Assembly (NCBI RefSeq): GCF_030122845.1
Contig: NZ_CP126084.1
Location: 1,426,001 to 1,490,000, forward strand
Direction: 5' to 3'
From: Paenibacillus woosongensis
Lineage (GTDB): Bacteria > Bacillota > Bacilli > Paenibacillales > Paenibacillaceae
Length of the DNA: 64,000 bases
Shown: in pieces, positions 18,501 through 26,535 of the stretch
Layout of the letters: each line of letters starts with the position of its first letter
Numbering within the stretch: the stretch's first letter is position 1
Notes under the pieces: model-generated
The model's database searches: none
What the model was told of the DNA's origin: nothing
What the model saw: only the letters and a program-made list of their open reading frames with translations
Position numbers and translations under genes: made by a program

Positions 18501-18574
18501 TCGGCGCCGCCGACCTGCTGCTTGCCTCGACGGCCGAGCTGAGCCTGGACAAGCTGCAGCAGCTGATGGCTTAG
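15566..18574 (+). CDS. GH65 disaccharide phosphorylase fused to beta-phosphoglucomutase
   Basis: Residues 1-780 form a glycoside hydrolase family 65 phosphorylase: N-terminal beta-sandwich, (alpha/alpha)6 barrel, and the catalytic acid in TGPDEY at about 501. From about 787 a HAD-type beta-phosphoglucomutase follows, with nucleophile DLDGVITDT (Asp near 794 and 796) and a C-terminal VEDAEAG motif. The first part would split an alpha-disaccharide with phosphate to beta-glucose 1-phosphate and glucose; the second would turn beta-glucose 1-phosphate into glucose 6-phosphate. ALYPWRTIDG...AGTAQAHINADIAYG resembles kojibiose/nigerose-type more than maltose-type enzymes, which is a tentative reading. 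ATG 15566 follows GGAGGGG. It is the last gene of the importer operon. Confidence 0.9.
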   Translation: MKMKPYEHPKALYPYEEWHVTEQSYDEENNQRNESIFALGNGYIGMRGNLEEGYYGKTGKSVVGNYLNGFYDSEPIVYPEGAYGYPSRNQSMLNVPNAQWIELRVEGHPFHFHSGKVHSSKRQLNMQKGILQREVEWESPAGHRVLIRIQRMVALQHKHLAAIQYEVTALNFEGSVALISGVDGKIAEPEATDDPRLGGARAEPNLLLEETGHERAMLWMRHRTRYTKFALLTAISHRIEAPWGYEMSVQQNEQRMSAKYKLQLKGGETARLTKYISYHTTRDYAEEELVRRSSEVLRQASDSGFDLLAEEQRVYLERFWQRADVEINGDVALQQGIRFNAFALLQSAGRDGVTNIGAKGLTGEGYEGHYFWDTEMYILPFFTYTQPEIGRALLEFRYNTLDKARERAAVMSQKGALYPWRTIDGAENSAYFPAGTAQAHINADIAYGMKQYVQATGDIEFLVTKGAEILFETSRFWADLGHYNPARGGAFCIDAVTGPDEYTAIVNNNAYTNLMVQEQLTYAYETAAFLREQYPQDYDRLCRKLGLTEEEIEGWLNAAEKMFIPFDEELGIYAQDDTFLTKKKWDFENTPAEKYPLLLHYHPLVIYRHQVLKQADLVLAMFLLGDRFSLADKIRNFNYYEPLTTHDSSLSTCIHSIISAEIGDLASAYSYFDRTVRMDLDDVNRNAKDGLHTAAMAGSWMSIVNGFGGMRAYDGVLSFDPKLPAQWDSYRFKVMNHGQRVDIFVDQEGVVYTLLESDSTEGLEIRHKGDTLNLLPGEPVRMPFVKKLEAVIFDLDGVITDTAEYHYLAWKELAEELGLPFDRAKNERLKGVSRMESLEIVLEDSERSYTAEEKAELAKRKNDSYKRMIEHITPADLLPGIRELLVSLQEQGIAVGLASASHNAPFILERLGASSWFQAVADPGSARKGKPDPEIFLLAAEMLGADPANCIGVEDAEAGVAAIRAAGMKAVGIGSAAQLGAADLLLASTAELSLDKLQQLMA

Positions 18575-18620
18575 TCTGATTGCTGCCGGGCTAGGGCTAT
18601 TCTGGCTCGGCAGCATACAC

Positions 18621-18668
18621 AGCCCCGCTCCTCTCCCGCTTGCAGGGAGAAGGAGCGGGGCTTTTTTT
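18621..18668 (+). terminator. Strong terminator of the GH65 operon
   Basis: A GC-rich stem pairs CCCCGCTCCT-CTCCC with GGGAGAAGGAGCGGGG, followed by CTTTTTTT. Confidence 0.92.
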
Positions 18669-18675
18669 ACAATGT

Positions 18676-18743
18676 GCGCCTGTACGCTGTACGCGCCTGT
18701 ACGCTGTACGCGCCTGTACGCTGTACGCGCCTGTACGCTGTGC
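18676..18743 (+). repeat. Four tandem copies of a 17-bp unit
   Basis: The unit GCGCCTGTACGCTGTAC is repeated four times; the last copy has one change (GTGC). It starts 8 bases after the terminator. It is non-coding as far as can be seen. Confidence 0.92.
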
Positions 18744-18836
18744 GAGCCTATACCGCACGACCTAATGCAGCAACGCCATCGCCACATGCCCTGTACCTAC
18801 GCTGTTGGTTCACACGCGTTTACAAGTTACACAGGC

Positions 18837-19172
18837 AGCACGTCGCGCACTCGGCACGTCGGATACTCGGCACGTCGCATACTCGGCACATCGCACACTC
18901 GGCACGTCGCGCACTCGGCACATCGCACACTCGGCACATCGCACACTCGGCACATCGCACACTCGGCACATCGCACACTCGGCACGTCGCACGCTCGGCA
19001 CGTCGCACGCTCGGCACGTCACACGCTCGGCACGTCGCACGCTCGGCACGTCGCACGCTCGGCACATCGCACGCTCGGCACATCGCACACTCGGCACGTC
19101 GCACACTCGGCACGTTGCACACTCGGCACGTCGCATACTCGGCACGTCGCACACTCGGCACATCGCACACTC
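18837..19172 (+). repeat. 16-bp tandem array 1 (21 units)
   Basis: The consensus unit is GGCACGTCGCACACTC, repeated 21 times without spacers. Variants differ mostly by transitions at fixed positions (CACG/CACA, CACAC/CGCAC/CATAC/CACGC). All six frames are open because no unit contains a stop in any phase. I treat those frames as artefacts: no ribosome binding site, and the translated repeats are equally good in every frame. The array follows the short leader GTTACACAGGCAG. Confidence 0.95.
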
Positions 19173-19492
19173 GGCACCTCCACATGCTGTAAGCCTCCGC
19201 GAACGGACCCTGTTTCCGCTATTTGTCCCAAATCAGCAAAATTCACACGCTATCGGACCCTAGTTCCGCTATTCCACCATTACAGCAGCAAAAACGCGTG
19301 AAAATGCTCAAATAGCTGATCCTGTGTCCGTAAGCACACGAATCTGCCACTTTTCCGTACAAATAAGGTCTCCCATGTCCGTAAGAACTGGTGACAGCAG
19401 ATACTCACAATCCCTTAGGGCGTGCTGTTGAATTTTTATACTTCAGGCAGTTACAAAACAGCAGCTGACAATGTGAAACAGGGGTTATGGAT
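19173..19492 (+). repeat. 320-bp duplicated flank, copy 1
   Basis: This segment follows array 1 and is repeated base for base at 19952-20271, with one visible difference (TGCCACTTTT versus TGCCTCTTTT). Inside it, CGGACCCTGTTTCCGCTATT and CGGACCCTAGTTCCGCTATT are near-copies, so it has its own internal repetition. No gene is seen. Confidence 0.93.
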
Positions 19493-19503
19493 GTTACACA
19501 GGC

Positions 19504-19951
19504 AGCACGTTGCACACTCGGCACGTCGCACACTCGGCACGTCGCGCACTCGGCACGTCGCATACTCGGCACGTCGCACGCTCGGCACGTCACACGCTCG
19601 GCACGTCGCGCACTCGGCACATCGCACGCTCGGCACGTCGCAGACTCGGCACATCGCATACTCGGCACGTCGCATGCTCGGCACGTCGCGCACTCGGCAC
19701 GTCGCACACTCGGCACATCGCACGCTCGGCACGTCGCGCACTCGGCACGTTGCACACTCGGCACGTCGCATACTCGGCACATCGCACACTCGGCACGTCG
19801 CGCACGCGGCACGTCGCGCACGCGGCACGTCGGATACTCGGCAGGTCGCACACTCGGCACGTCGCATACTCGGCACGTCGCGCACGCGGCACGTCGGATA
19901 CTCGGCACGTCGCATACTCGGCACGTCGCGCACGCGGCACATCGCACACTC
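19504..19951 (+). repeat. 16-bp tandem array 2 (28 units)
   Basis: The same 16-bp unit as array 1, 28 copies, again preceded by GTTACACAGGCAG and again open in all frames. Several units end in CACGC instead of CACTC, a variant confined to the distal third of this array. The order of variants differs from array 1, so the arrays have evolved independently since duplication. Confidence 0.95.
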
Positions 19952-20271
19952 GGCACCTCCACATGCTGTAAGCCTCCGCGAACGGACCCTGTTTCCGCTA
20001 TTTGTCCCAAATCAGCAAAATTCACACGCTATCGGACCCTAGTTCCGCTATTCCACCATTACAGCAGCAAAAACGCGTGAAAATGCTCAAATAGCTGATC
20101 CTGTGTCCGTAAGCACACGAATCTGCCTCTTTTCCGTACAAATAAGGTCTCCCATGTCCGTAAGAACTGGTGACAGCAGATACTCACAATCCCTTAGGGC
20201 GTGCTGTTGAATTTTTATACTTCAGGCAGTTACAAAACAGCAGCTGACAATGTGAAACAGGGGTTATGGAT
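19952..20271 (+). repeat. 320-bp duplicated flank, copy 2
   Basis: Second copy of 19173-19492, the same length with no indels. It ends about 70 bp before the peroxidase ribosome binding site. Confidence 0.93.
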
Positions 20272-20339
20272 CGCAGTTTTATTGCAAATCTATTATATGT
20301 TGAAAATCAATACATACAATCATGAGGTGACAGAAATCC

Positions 20340-20898
20340 ATGCCAACAATGCTATGACTCCAACGTGCTTAAGACGAATGGAGAGCGGTTCCCATTGTAT
20401 AAACTGGAGGGCCGGCCGGTCCTGATCATGAATACGGCCAGCAAATGCAAATTTACGCCACAGTTTGACGATGTACAGAAGGTTTACGAGCAATTTCACG
20501 CCGAAGGGCTGGAAATCATCGGTTTTCCATGCAATCAGTTTGGGGAGCAGGAGCCAGGTACGAATGAAGAAGCGGAGTCCTTTTGCCAGATCAATTATGG
20601 CGTGAAGTTCCCGGTTTTTGCGAAGGTGGAGGTCAATGGGGAGCAGGCGCATCCTTTGTTCGATTATTTGAAGAAGGCCGCCCCGTTCCAAGGCTTTGAT
20701 GAGAGTGATATCAACGCGAAGCTGCTGAAGCTGATGGTGTCTGAAAAAGTGCCGGAATGGCTGGTAGGCGATGCGATCAAATGGAACTTTACCAAATTCC
20801 TGATCGATCAGCAGGGCCGGGTCGTGCGCCGTTTTGAGCCGACGGACTCTATCGATGTGGTCCAATCGAGCATCCAGGAATTGCTGCAATGGGCTTAA
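20340..20898 (+). CDS. Glutathione peroxidase-like thiol peroxidase, 5' end probably frameshifted
   Basis: The body of the protein is a thioredoxin-fold peroxidase of the GPx family. It has NTASKCKFTPQ with the peroxidatic Cys, PCNQFGEQEPG with the conserved Gln, and KWNFTKFLID with the active-site Trp-Asn. It would reduce hydroperoxides in the cytoplasm using thiols. The start is doubtful. ATG 20340 has an ideal GAGGTGA 9 bases ahead, but that frame stops after five codons. The main frame has only a GTG at 20365 without a ribosome binding site, while YDSNVLKTNGER reads correctly just upstream of it. A single-base shift near 20350 explains both. Otherwise a leader peptide could couple to GTG 20365. 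Confidence 0.75.
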
Positions 20899-20980
20899 TG
20901 CCAAATCCGAATCCAAGTCCAAGCCAAAATCCAAATCGATGTCGAAATCGGACATGTAGCCGAATTGGACCCGAATTTGA

Positions 20981-21016
20981 AGTCCCCATCTCCATGACAA
21001 CGAGACGGGGACTTTT
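20981..21016. terminator. Terminator between convergent genes
   Basis: AAGTCCCC-TCTC pairs with GAGA-GGGGACTT, followed by TTTCC on the plus strand; it can also serve the minus-strand gene. Confidence 0.75.
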
Positions 21017-21031
21017 CCTCGGTTGCGGCTA

Positions 21032-21670
21032 CTATGTAGCGATAAAAGGAGCTTTATGAATATACTTGGCCTCTGCCGCCTGACGGACGATAAAGCTGGC
21101 GATGTCCTGATTGGAAATTTTGAGGCCGGGCATATCGGTGAGATTTTCCTTGATGCCGCCGCTTTCTGCGCCCTCGACGACGAAAGGCAGCCGGATCAGC
21201 GTCCATTCGATATTGCAGTATTGTTGAATGATGGCCGCCTCCTTCTGCTTGTCTCTGATCATCGCAGGGAAGAAGATCCTGAACAGCAGCGCACCGATTT
21301 TGTTTATGAATCGCTTCCGGTCCCCTTTCAAAGTAAGGGAACCTCCCGTTACACCGATATATCGGCTGATTTCGAGCTCGTTCATGACTTGGAGAACCAT
21401 GCCGGTGACGGAGCTGTATTGCGGAGCCTCTCTTGGCGGCTGGCCAAAAACATTCACCACGACGTGACAATCCTGGAGGAGCTCTCGTAAATGGTCTTTA
21501 TTCTCCGCCGTTCCCTGCAGAATTTCGATTCTGCTGTCCTGGCCGTCCAGCTTCCGTGGATTCCTTACGAGCATGCGCACCTGATAACCTTTACGCAGCG
21601 CGGCTGCAGCAATATATCTCCCAACTTTTCCGGTTCCGCCGATGATGGCTATTTTGTAGTCATTCGTCAT
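21032..21670 (-). CDS. NAD(P)H-binding protein, NmrA/atypical SDR-like
   Basis: An N-terminal Rossmann motif, IIGGTGKVGRYIA, is followed by a short-chain-dehydrogenase-like core (ALRKGYQVRMLVRNP, GVTGGSLTLKG). It lacks a clear YxxxK catalytic pair, so it is closer to NmrA or BVR-B-like atypical members that bind NAD(P)H and act as redox sensors or reductases. At 212 residues it has the normal size. ATG 21670 is chosen because AGGGGCG lies 7 bases upstream; a start 13 codons earlier has no such site. It converges on the peroxidase gene. Confidence 0.8.
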   Translation of the reverse strand: MTNDYKIAIIGGTGKVGRYIAAAALRKGYQVRMLVRNPRKLDGQDSRIEILQGTAENKDHLRELLQDCHVVVNVFGQPPREAPQYSSVTGMVLQVMNELEISRYIGVTGGSLTLKGDRKRFINKIGALLFRIFFPAMIRDKQKEAAIIQQYCNIEWTLIRLPFVVEGAESGGIKENLTDMPGLKISNQDIASFIVRQAAEAKYIHKAPFIAT

Positions 21671-21747
21671 AAATACGCCCCTATTCACGTTCTCATTAAA
21701 AACTTCCAAACTCTAGCTCCGTAATCCAATTATAATACAGCCATGTT

Positions 21748-22728
21748 TCATTCCGATGACAGGCCCTGCACCACTTCAGTTCCGGTATCGATGAAAGGAG
21801 GAACATGCTCGCCCTGCGCTGCCCGCAGCAGATAATCAATGAGCAGGCGTCCCCAATTCTGTTCGTGATGAGAAATGACGGAGGTGATCTGACCGTTCTG
21901 GATCGCTTCCTTCATTTCCGGGGTCATGTTGAAAGAGAGTGCAAACCGGTTCAAGCCTTTGGCCTTCCAGACGAGGACGGATGCCGAACTGGAAATGAGA
22001 TCGACCGACACTAACGAATCGAAATGCGGGTGATCGTCGATCATTTGTTCCAAATCGGATAAGGCTTTGTCACTGTTCCCTCCATGATAGCGGATTTCAA
22101 GCACTTGAATATTCGTATGATTCTGTAAATACTGGAGCAAGCCGTCGAGGCGCTCCTGATTCACTTTCATGTTCTGTACGCCGGATTCAATAAGAAGCAT
22201 TCCTTTGTTGTTATGCAACTGCCGGATTACCTGCCCCATTTGCTCCCCGGCCTTGACGTTATCCGTACCGATCAAAGAGAGCCGCCGGCTTCCCGGCGAG
22301 TCTGACTCGAAGCAAATGACCGGAATCCCGGCCTCAACCGCTCTGTCGATGACCGGAGCAAGGGCGGCCGCATCGATTGGTGCAATGGCGATGGCATCGA
22401 CCTTTTGCTGGATCATCGTCTCCATCATATGGATCTGCTGGTCGGCACTGAAGCTTTCCGGCGCTTTCACGATAAGCTGAATGGAATGAGGAGCTGCCGC
22501 TTCCTCCGCCAAACGGGTAATCTCCTCATAGAACAGATGCGCAACCGGATATATGATGCCAAAGGTATAGCGCGGCGCTCCGTCTTCGCTCGCAACAGCA
22601 ACTTTAATGGACGGAGGCTTGGCTTCCGTGACCGGCGCAGATTGACAGCCTGCAAAGACAAAGCAGCCGAGCAGCATCGCGGCGACAATCCGTACCTGAC
22701 TATAGAGAAATGGTCTGGCTGCTCTCAT
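21748..22728 (-). CDS. Sugar-binding lipoprotein of a sensory module (periplasmic-binding type)
   Basis: This 326-residue lipoprotein has the lipobox VFAGC (Cys near 28) and a type I sugar-binding fold (Peripla_BP_4): MMETMIQQKVDAIAIAPIDAAAL, GIPVICFESD, SLIGTDNVKAGEQMG. It is encoded last in an operon with a sensor kinase and a response regulator; its start overlaps the regulator gene by 29 bp. It is not next to permease genes on its own strand. By analogy with XylFII-LytS-YesN, it probably binds a sugar outside the cell and signals through the kinase rather than feeding an importer. That role is inferred. Confidence 0.82.
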   Translation of the reverse strand: MRAARPFLYSQVRIVAAMLLGCFVFAGCQSAPVTEAKPPSIKVAVASEDGAPRYTFGIIYPVAHLFYEEITRLAEEAAAPHSIQLIVKAPESFSADQQIHMMETMIQQKVDAIAIAPIDAAALAPVIDRAVEAGIPVICFESDSPGSRRLSLIGTDNVKAGEQMGQVIRQLHNNKGMLLIESGVQNMKVNQERLDGLLQYLQNHTNIQVLEIRYHGGNSDKALSDLEQMIDDHPHFDSLVSVDLISSSASVLVWKAKGLNRFALSFNMTPEMKEAIQNGQITSVISHHEQNWGRLLIDYLLRAAQGEHVPPFIDTGTEVVQGLSSE

Positions 22729-24484
22729 CTGCTGCTCCTTCTGCCCCGTACAACGCGGCAGGGACCGTTCCTTTCCTGCGGAATTGCGTCGTGGTCATCC
22801 CGGTAGTTCGCTTAAATAGATTAGAAAAATAGTGCGGATCGCTATAACCGACCTGAAAGGCGATTTCATACGTTTTGGCCTGCGTGGAGTGCAGCAGTTC
22901 CATGGCTTTGCGAATCCGCGTCTGGGTCAGGAATTCGATGAACGTCTGCCCCGTTTCCTGGCTGAATATTTTACTGAGATGGCTCGGGCTTACATTTACG
23001 TAATCAGCCGCGTCCTGAAGAGAAATACGGTCCTTGTCATAGTTGGCCTGAATGTACGCCTTGACCTGGGCGAGCAGGTGGGCGTAGCGGTCGGAGGAGC
23101 GGGTGCGCCAGAGCCAGAACTGCTCTGCCAGCCGGGTTAAATAAGCGCACGCATCCTCCCATTCCCGGATTGCCTCGATCTCGCTCTGGAACGGCTGAAG
23201 GTAGCTGTCAGGGGACTCGGGCTGGCGGTACAGCTCCTCCGCCGTCCGAATGACTTCTAGCGTAATATCGTTCAGAATGTAGTAACCGATTAATGAGGTG
23301 CTCCAGTCAACTGGCTGCAATACCGCAGCAAAATCCCTGATGAAGCCCGGCGTTTCCGGGGGAGAGCCGACCTTTAAAAATCCGATGAAGGCCTGCCGGT
23401 CCAGAAAAATGCTGCTGTGTAAGGTACTGCGGGTGGCCTCCCATAAATTTCGGCGGTTCTGCCGGGACAGCCGCTGCCAGTGCATATCCTCTTCCGCTTC
23501 CAGACAAGACAGATGAACGCCCTGCAGCCGATCCTGAATCGAGCCGATACCGACCGCCATGACACAGCTGCGGGAATGTTCGGCTGCGCTTTCTTGCAGC
23601 CTTCGGAACGGCTCGATCCGCTCGTTCAGGGTATCGACCGTATCGCCTTTAATAATCCAGCCGGTCTTCGTCCGGCTCTGGCGGAAGGGGAGAGCTGTGT
23701 CCTCCTCCCAGGCATTGATTTGCTGCATGAGCTGCTTATTCACCGTGCTTAGCTCTGCAGCCTGCCCGAGCAGGAGGCTAGCATCATGGGTCAGTCCCTC
23801 CGGTGTATCCTCATTAGTTCCCGTCTCAAAGCCTTCAGCGGCACGGCTCCTGGCCCAGGTCATTTCACCGGCGGCCTGCTGATCCGGCATGTGTACGCCC
23901 GCCAGGTCATCGGCATCGCGCAAATCCATCACCACGACCGCATAATAACGGGCGACCAGCGGCACCTCGAGCTGGGACGCGGCATGCAGCGCCTCCGGTG
24001 TCGTGAGGAAGCCGCTGCATAGATCGTCCAGCAGCTTTGCCCGGGATTGCACCCTGCCCATGCTCTCGTTCCGCCGGAGACGTTCAAGCTGCGCCTGCTC
24101 GCTGCGTTCCTTATCGATCTTTCGGCTGACACTCCGCAGCAGGCTGGTCAAATCCGCAGAGCTGATCGGCTTAAGGCAGTATTCTTCGATCCCGATGCTG
24201 AGGGCGCTCCGGGCGTACTCGAATTCGCCGTGTCCGCTCAGAATGATGATTTTGATTTCCGGCATACGCTGACGGACGAGAGTGCACAGCTCCAAACCGT
24301 TCATGAAAGGCATCTTAATGTCGGTAATCAGAATGTCCGGGTGAAGCTCCTCGATCAGCGGCAGCGCGACCTCGCCGTCCGAGGCATCGCCACAGTAGAG
24401 GAAGCCTTCCTGCTCCCAATGGACGCAGTCCCGGATCGTTTCCCGGATCAGAATTTCGTCATCGACTAGAAAGACTTTTTTCAT
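22700..24484 (-). CDS. AraC-type response regulator (YesN-like)
   Basis: This 594-residue protein has an N-terminal receiver domain (1-120) with acidic DDE, phospho-acceptor in DILITDIKMP near 55 and Lys in CLKPIS near 105. A long middle region of unknown fold follows (about 130-470), and a C-terminal AraC helix-turn-helix pair (about 480-580, including SPSHLSKIFSQETGQTF and VGYSDPHYFSNLFKRTTGM). Such regulators activate nearby sugar transport genes after phosphorylation. The gene sits 3 bp after the kinase gene and overlaps the binding-protein gene, so the three are co-transcribed. The likely target is the divergent importer operon at 26.5 kb. Confidence 0.9.
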   Translation of the reverse strand: MKKVFLVDDEILIRETIRDCVHWEQEGFLYCGDASDGEVALPLIEELHPDILITDIKMPFMNGLELCTLVRQRMPEIKIIILSGHGEFEYARSALSIGIEEYCLKPISSADLTSLLRSVSRKIDKERSEQAQLERLRRNESMGRVQSRAKLLDDLCSGFLTTPEALHAASQLEVPLVARYYAVVVMDLRDADDLAGVHMPDQQAAGEMTWARSRAAEGFETGTNEDTPEGLTHDASLLLGQAAELSTVNKQLMQQINAWEEDTALPFRQSRTKTGWIIKGDTVDTLNERIEPFRRLQESAAEHSRSCVMAVGIGSIQDRLQGVHLSCLEAEEDMHWQRLSRQNRRNLWEATRSTLHSSIFLDRQAFIGFLKVGSPPETPGFIRDFAAVLQPVDWSTSLIGYYILNDITLEVIRTAEELYRQPESPDSYLQPFQSEIEAIREWEDACAYLTRLAEQFWLWRTRSSDRYAHLLAQVKAYIQANYDKDRISLQDAADYVNVSPSHLSKIFSQETGQTFIEFLTQTRIRKAMELLHSTQAKTYEIAFQVGYSDPHYFSNLFKRTTGMTTTQFRRKGTVPAALYGAEGAADESSQTISL

Positions 24485-24487
24485 TCC

Positions 24488-26287
24488 TTAATCACGTCCT
24501 CTCATCGGAATTCGCATCGTCACGGTCGTACCTTCTCCTTCACTGCTGTCCACCTGAACGCCGTACTGCTGTCCGTAATACAGCCGGATTCGCTGCTGCA
24601 CGTTATGCAGTCCGAAGCCGCCAGAGACCTCCTCGCCGGTTTCTGCCGGAAGCCGCTGATTCGCCAAATTGGCGCGCAACAGTTCAAGCTTGTACGCATT
24701 CATTCCACAGCCATTATCCTGGACTTGCAGCTCCATCTCTCCGCCGTCTGCGGCATGGGCGCTAATCCGGATGAAGCCCTTGCCCCGCTTGTTCTTGATC
24801 CCGTGGTAAAGCGCGTTTTCCACGATGGGCTGAAGCAGCATTTTCAAGGTCGGAGCGCTGAGGAGCTGCGGCTCTGTCTCAATTTCGTATTCGAGTATAT
24901 CGCGATAGCGCATTTGCTGAATAATCAAATAGCTGTGCACATGCTCAATTTCCTTCTCCAGGCTGATCCAGTCCTTTCCCTTGCTCAGACTGATCCGGAA
25001 CAAGCGGGAGAGCGACTCGACAAGGCGGATCACCTTATCGGTCTTGCCGGCCTCGGCCATCCAAAGAATCGAATCCAGCGTGTTATACAGAAAATGCGGA
25101 TTGATTTGCGCCTGCAGCGCCCGGAGCTCGGCTTTTTTCATTTCCTCCTGCTCCCGGATATTTTGCTCCAGCAGTGTCTTGATTTTGCTTAGCATAATGT
25201 TGAAGCTTTGGCCGAGATCGGCGATTTCGTCATTGCCTGTAGGAGCGACCTTCGATTCCAGGAAGCCGGAAGCGGCCAGCCGCATTTTATTTTTCAACAA
25301 TTGGAGCGGTCTAGTAAGTCTGTTTGAGACGAAAAAATGAAGCGACACCGCAAACAAGATGCTCAATACGACGCTAACGATAATCAACTGCCGGATGGAA
25401 TTCGCTTCCGACACGATCTCCTGAAGCGGCACTTGCCCGATGATCCTCCAGCCGGTAGCCTTGGAAGCCGAGGTAAAGATAAATTTAGGGCTGCCTCGGG
25501 ACGTATCTACGTAGCTCGTCATGGAGCCGGCCGCCAGGCTCTGTAAACTGTCTTGTGCCGGGAGCTGGATTTCCCGGCTCGAACGTTCGGGCGTAAAGAT
25601 CGGCCTCCCATTTTGATCGATGACATAGAAGAACCCCGTCTCGCCGATGGTGACATTGTCGCAAAACCGCTTAACGACGGCATCGTCCAGATCGATCACG
25701 ATAAAGCCGATGACTTCATGCGTAATCCGCTGCTTCACGGCAGCCATAATCGAAATGGCATGCGGCTCGGTGAAGCCGTCCAGCCGGTCGAGCGGATTGG
25801 CATCCGGCGGCGGAACGTAGAGTACGGTATCCGGATGATGCAGCAAAAAAGTAAAGTGGGGATTGCGCAGCGGATTTTTATCCAACTGGAATACACCGCG
25901 GCGCTCGCTGATTCCCCGGCCGTACAAATTGATCATCGAAATATTGAGAACGCTTTCATATTTATAGGTTTGCCGGTATGAATCCATCAATTTAAGCACT
26001 TCTTTGGCATCTTCGTAGGTGTCATTCTGCGAAAAGAGAAAATGGAGCACCCGCGGATGCTTGCCGAGCTCCAGCAGCTTGCCCGTATCCGTAAACAGCA
26101 TCTCCAAATCCTGAGCCAGCTGCTCAGCGATTAACACGGCGCCAGCCTTACTGTTCTCGTACACCGTATTATATGATTTCTGGTAAGAGATCAGTCCGAT
26201 GGCGATTAACGGAACAACGGTCAGGAGTACGAACATGGCTAGCAGCTTCGCCCGCAGGCTTGAGGAAAACGAGTGGATCAGCTTCAT
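24488..26287 (-). CDS. Sensor histidine kinase (YesM-like)
   Basis: This 599-residue membrane kinase has a first transmembrane helix (about 15-35) and an extracellular Cache-type sensor (about 40-295). A second helix (about 300-322) leads to HAMP (about 323-375). The His_kinase domain reads QAQINPHFLYNTLDSI, phospho-His near 404, and the HATPase has QPIVENALYHGI, DNGCGM and GGFGLHNVQQRI. It belongs to the LytS/YesM class, which pairs with AraC-type regulators such as the next gene. It is divergent from the YtfQ-like importer operon. The signal is presumably the sugar-loaded lipoprotein encoded in the same operon, an inference. Confidence 0.9.
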   Translation of the reverse strand: MKLIHSFSSSLRAKLLAMFVLLTVVPLIAIGLISYQKSYNTVYENSKAGAVLIAEQLAQDLEMLFTDTGKLLELGKHPRVLHFLFSQNDTYEDAKEVLKLMDSYRQTYKYESVLNISMINLYGRGISERRGVFQLDKNPLRNPHFTFLLHHPDTVLYVPPPDANPLDRLDGFTEPHAISIMAAVKQRITHEVIGFIVIDLDDAVVKRFCDNVTIGETGFFYVIDQNGRPIFTPERSSREIQLPAQDSLQSLAAGSMTSYVDTSRGSPKFIFTSASKATGWRIIGQVPLQEIVSEANSIRQLIIVSVVLSILFAVSLHFFVSNRLTRPLQLLKNKMRLAASGFLESKVAPTGNDEIADLGQSFNIMLSKIKTLLEQNIREQEEMKKAELRALQAQINPHFLYNTLDSILWMAEAGKTDKVIRLVESLSRLFRISLSKGKDWISLEKEIEHVHSYLIIQQMRYRDILEYEIETEPQLLSAPTLKMLLQPIVENALYHGIKNKRGKGFIRISAHAADGGEMELQVQDNGCGMNAYKLELLRANLANQRLPAETGEEVSGGFGLHNVQQRIRLYYGQQYGVQVDSSEGEGTTVTMRIPMRGRD

Positions 26288-26535
26288 CGGAAGTCGGACC
26301 CTTTCCTTATAAATAATGTAAATTAAATTATGAATGATCTCCTATAAAAAGGCAATCGATAATAAAAAATTGAACCATCTTCACAAGAAAACAAACAAAA
26401 TGCGTTTCGGCCGCAATAATGCGAAAAAAAATGCATCAATCCGCGATGAAACTCCGTATCCACCTGTTTTGCAAGCGTTTTATAATCGGGTCACGCCATC
26501 CAAAATTGGTGATTAGCAAAAGGGGAGGATACAAA

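Noticed and set aside
18672..19301. Long plus- and minus-strand reading frames across 16-bp array 1
   Set aside because: The 16-bp unit has no stop in any phase, so all six frames are open. There is no ribosome binding site and no reason to prefer one frame.
18837..19951. CRISPR array
   Set aside because: Units are contiguous with no unique spacers, 16 bp is too short for a CRISPR repeat, and no cas genes are present.
19405..20080. Long reading frames across 16-bp array 2
   Set aside because: Same cause as array 1; peptide repeats of 16 residues are just three units read in triplets.
20900..21055. Short frame starting ATGCCAAATCCG right after the peroxidase stop
   Set aside because: Asn-Pro repeats come from CCAAATCC-type DNA repeats; there is no ribosome binding site and the frame crosses a terminator.
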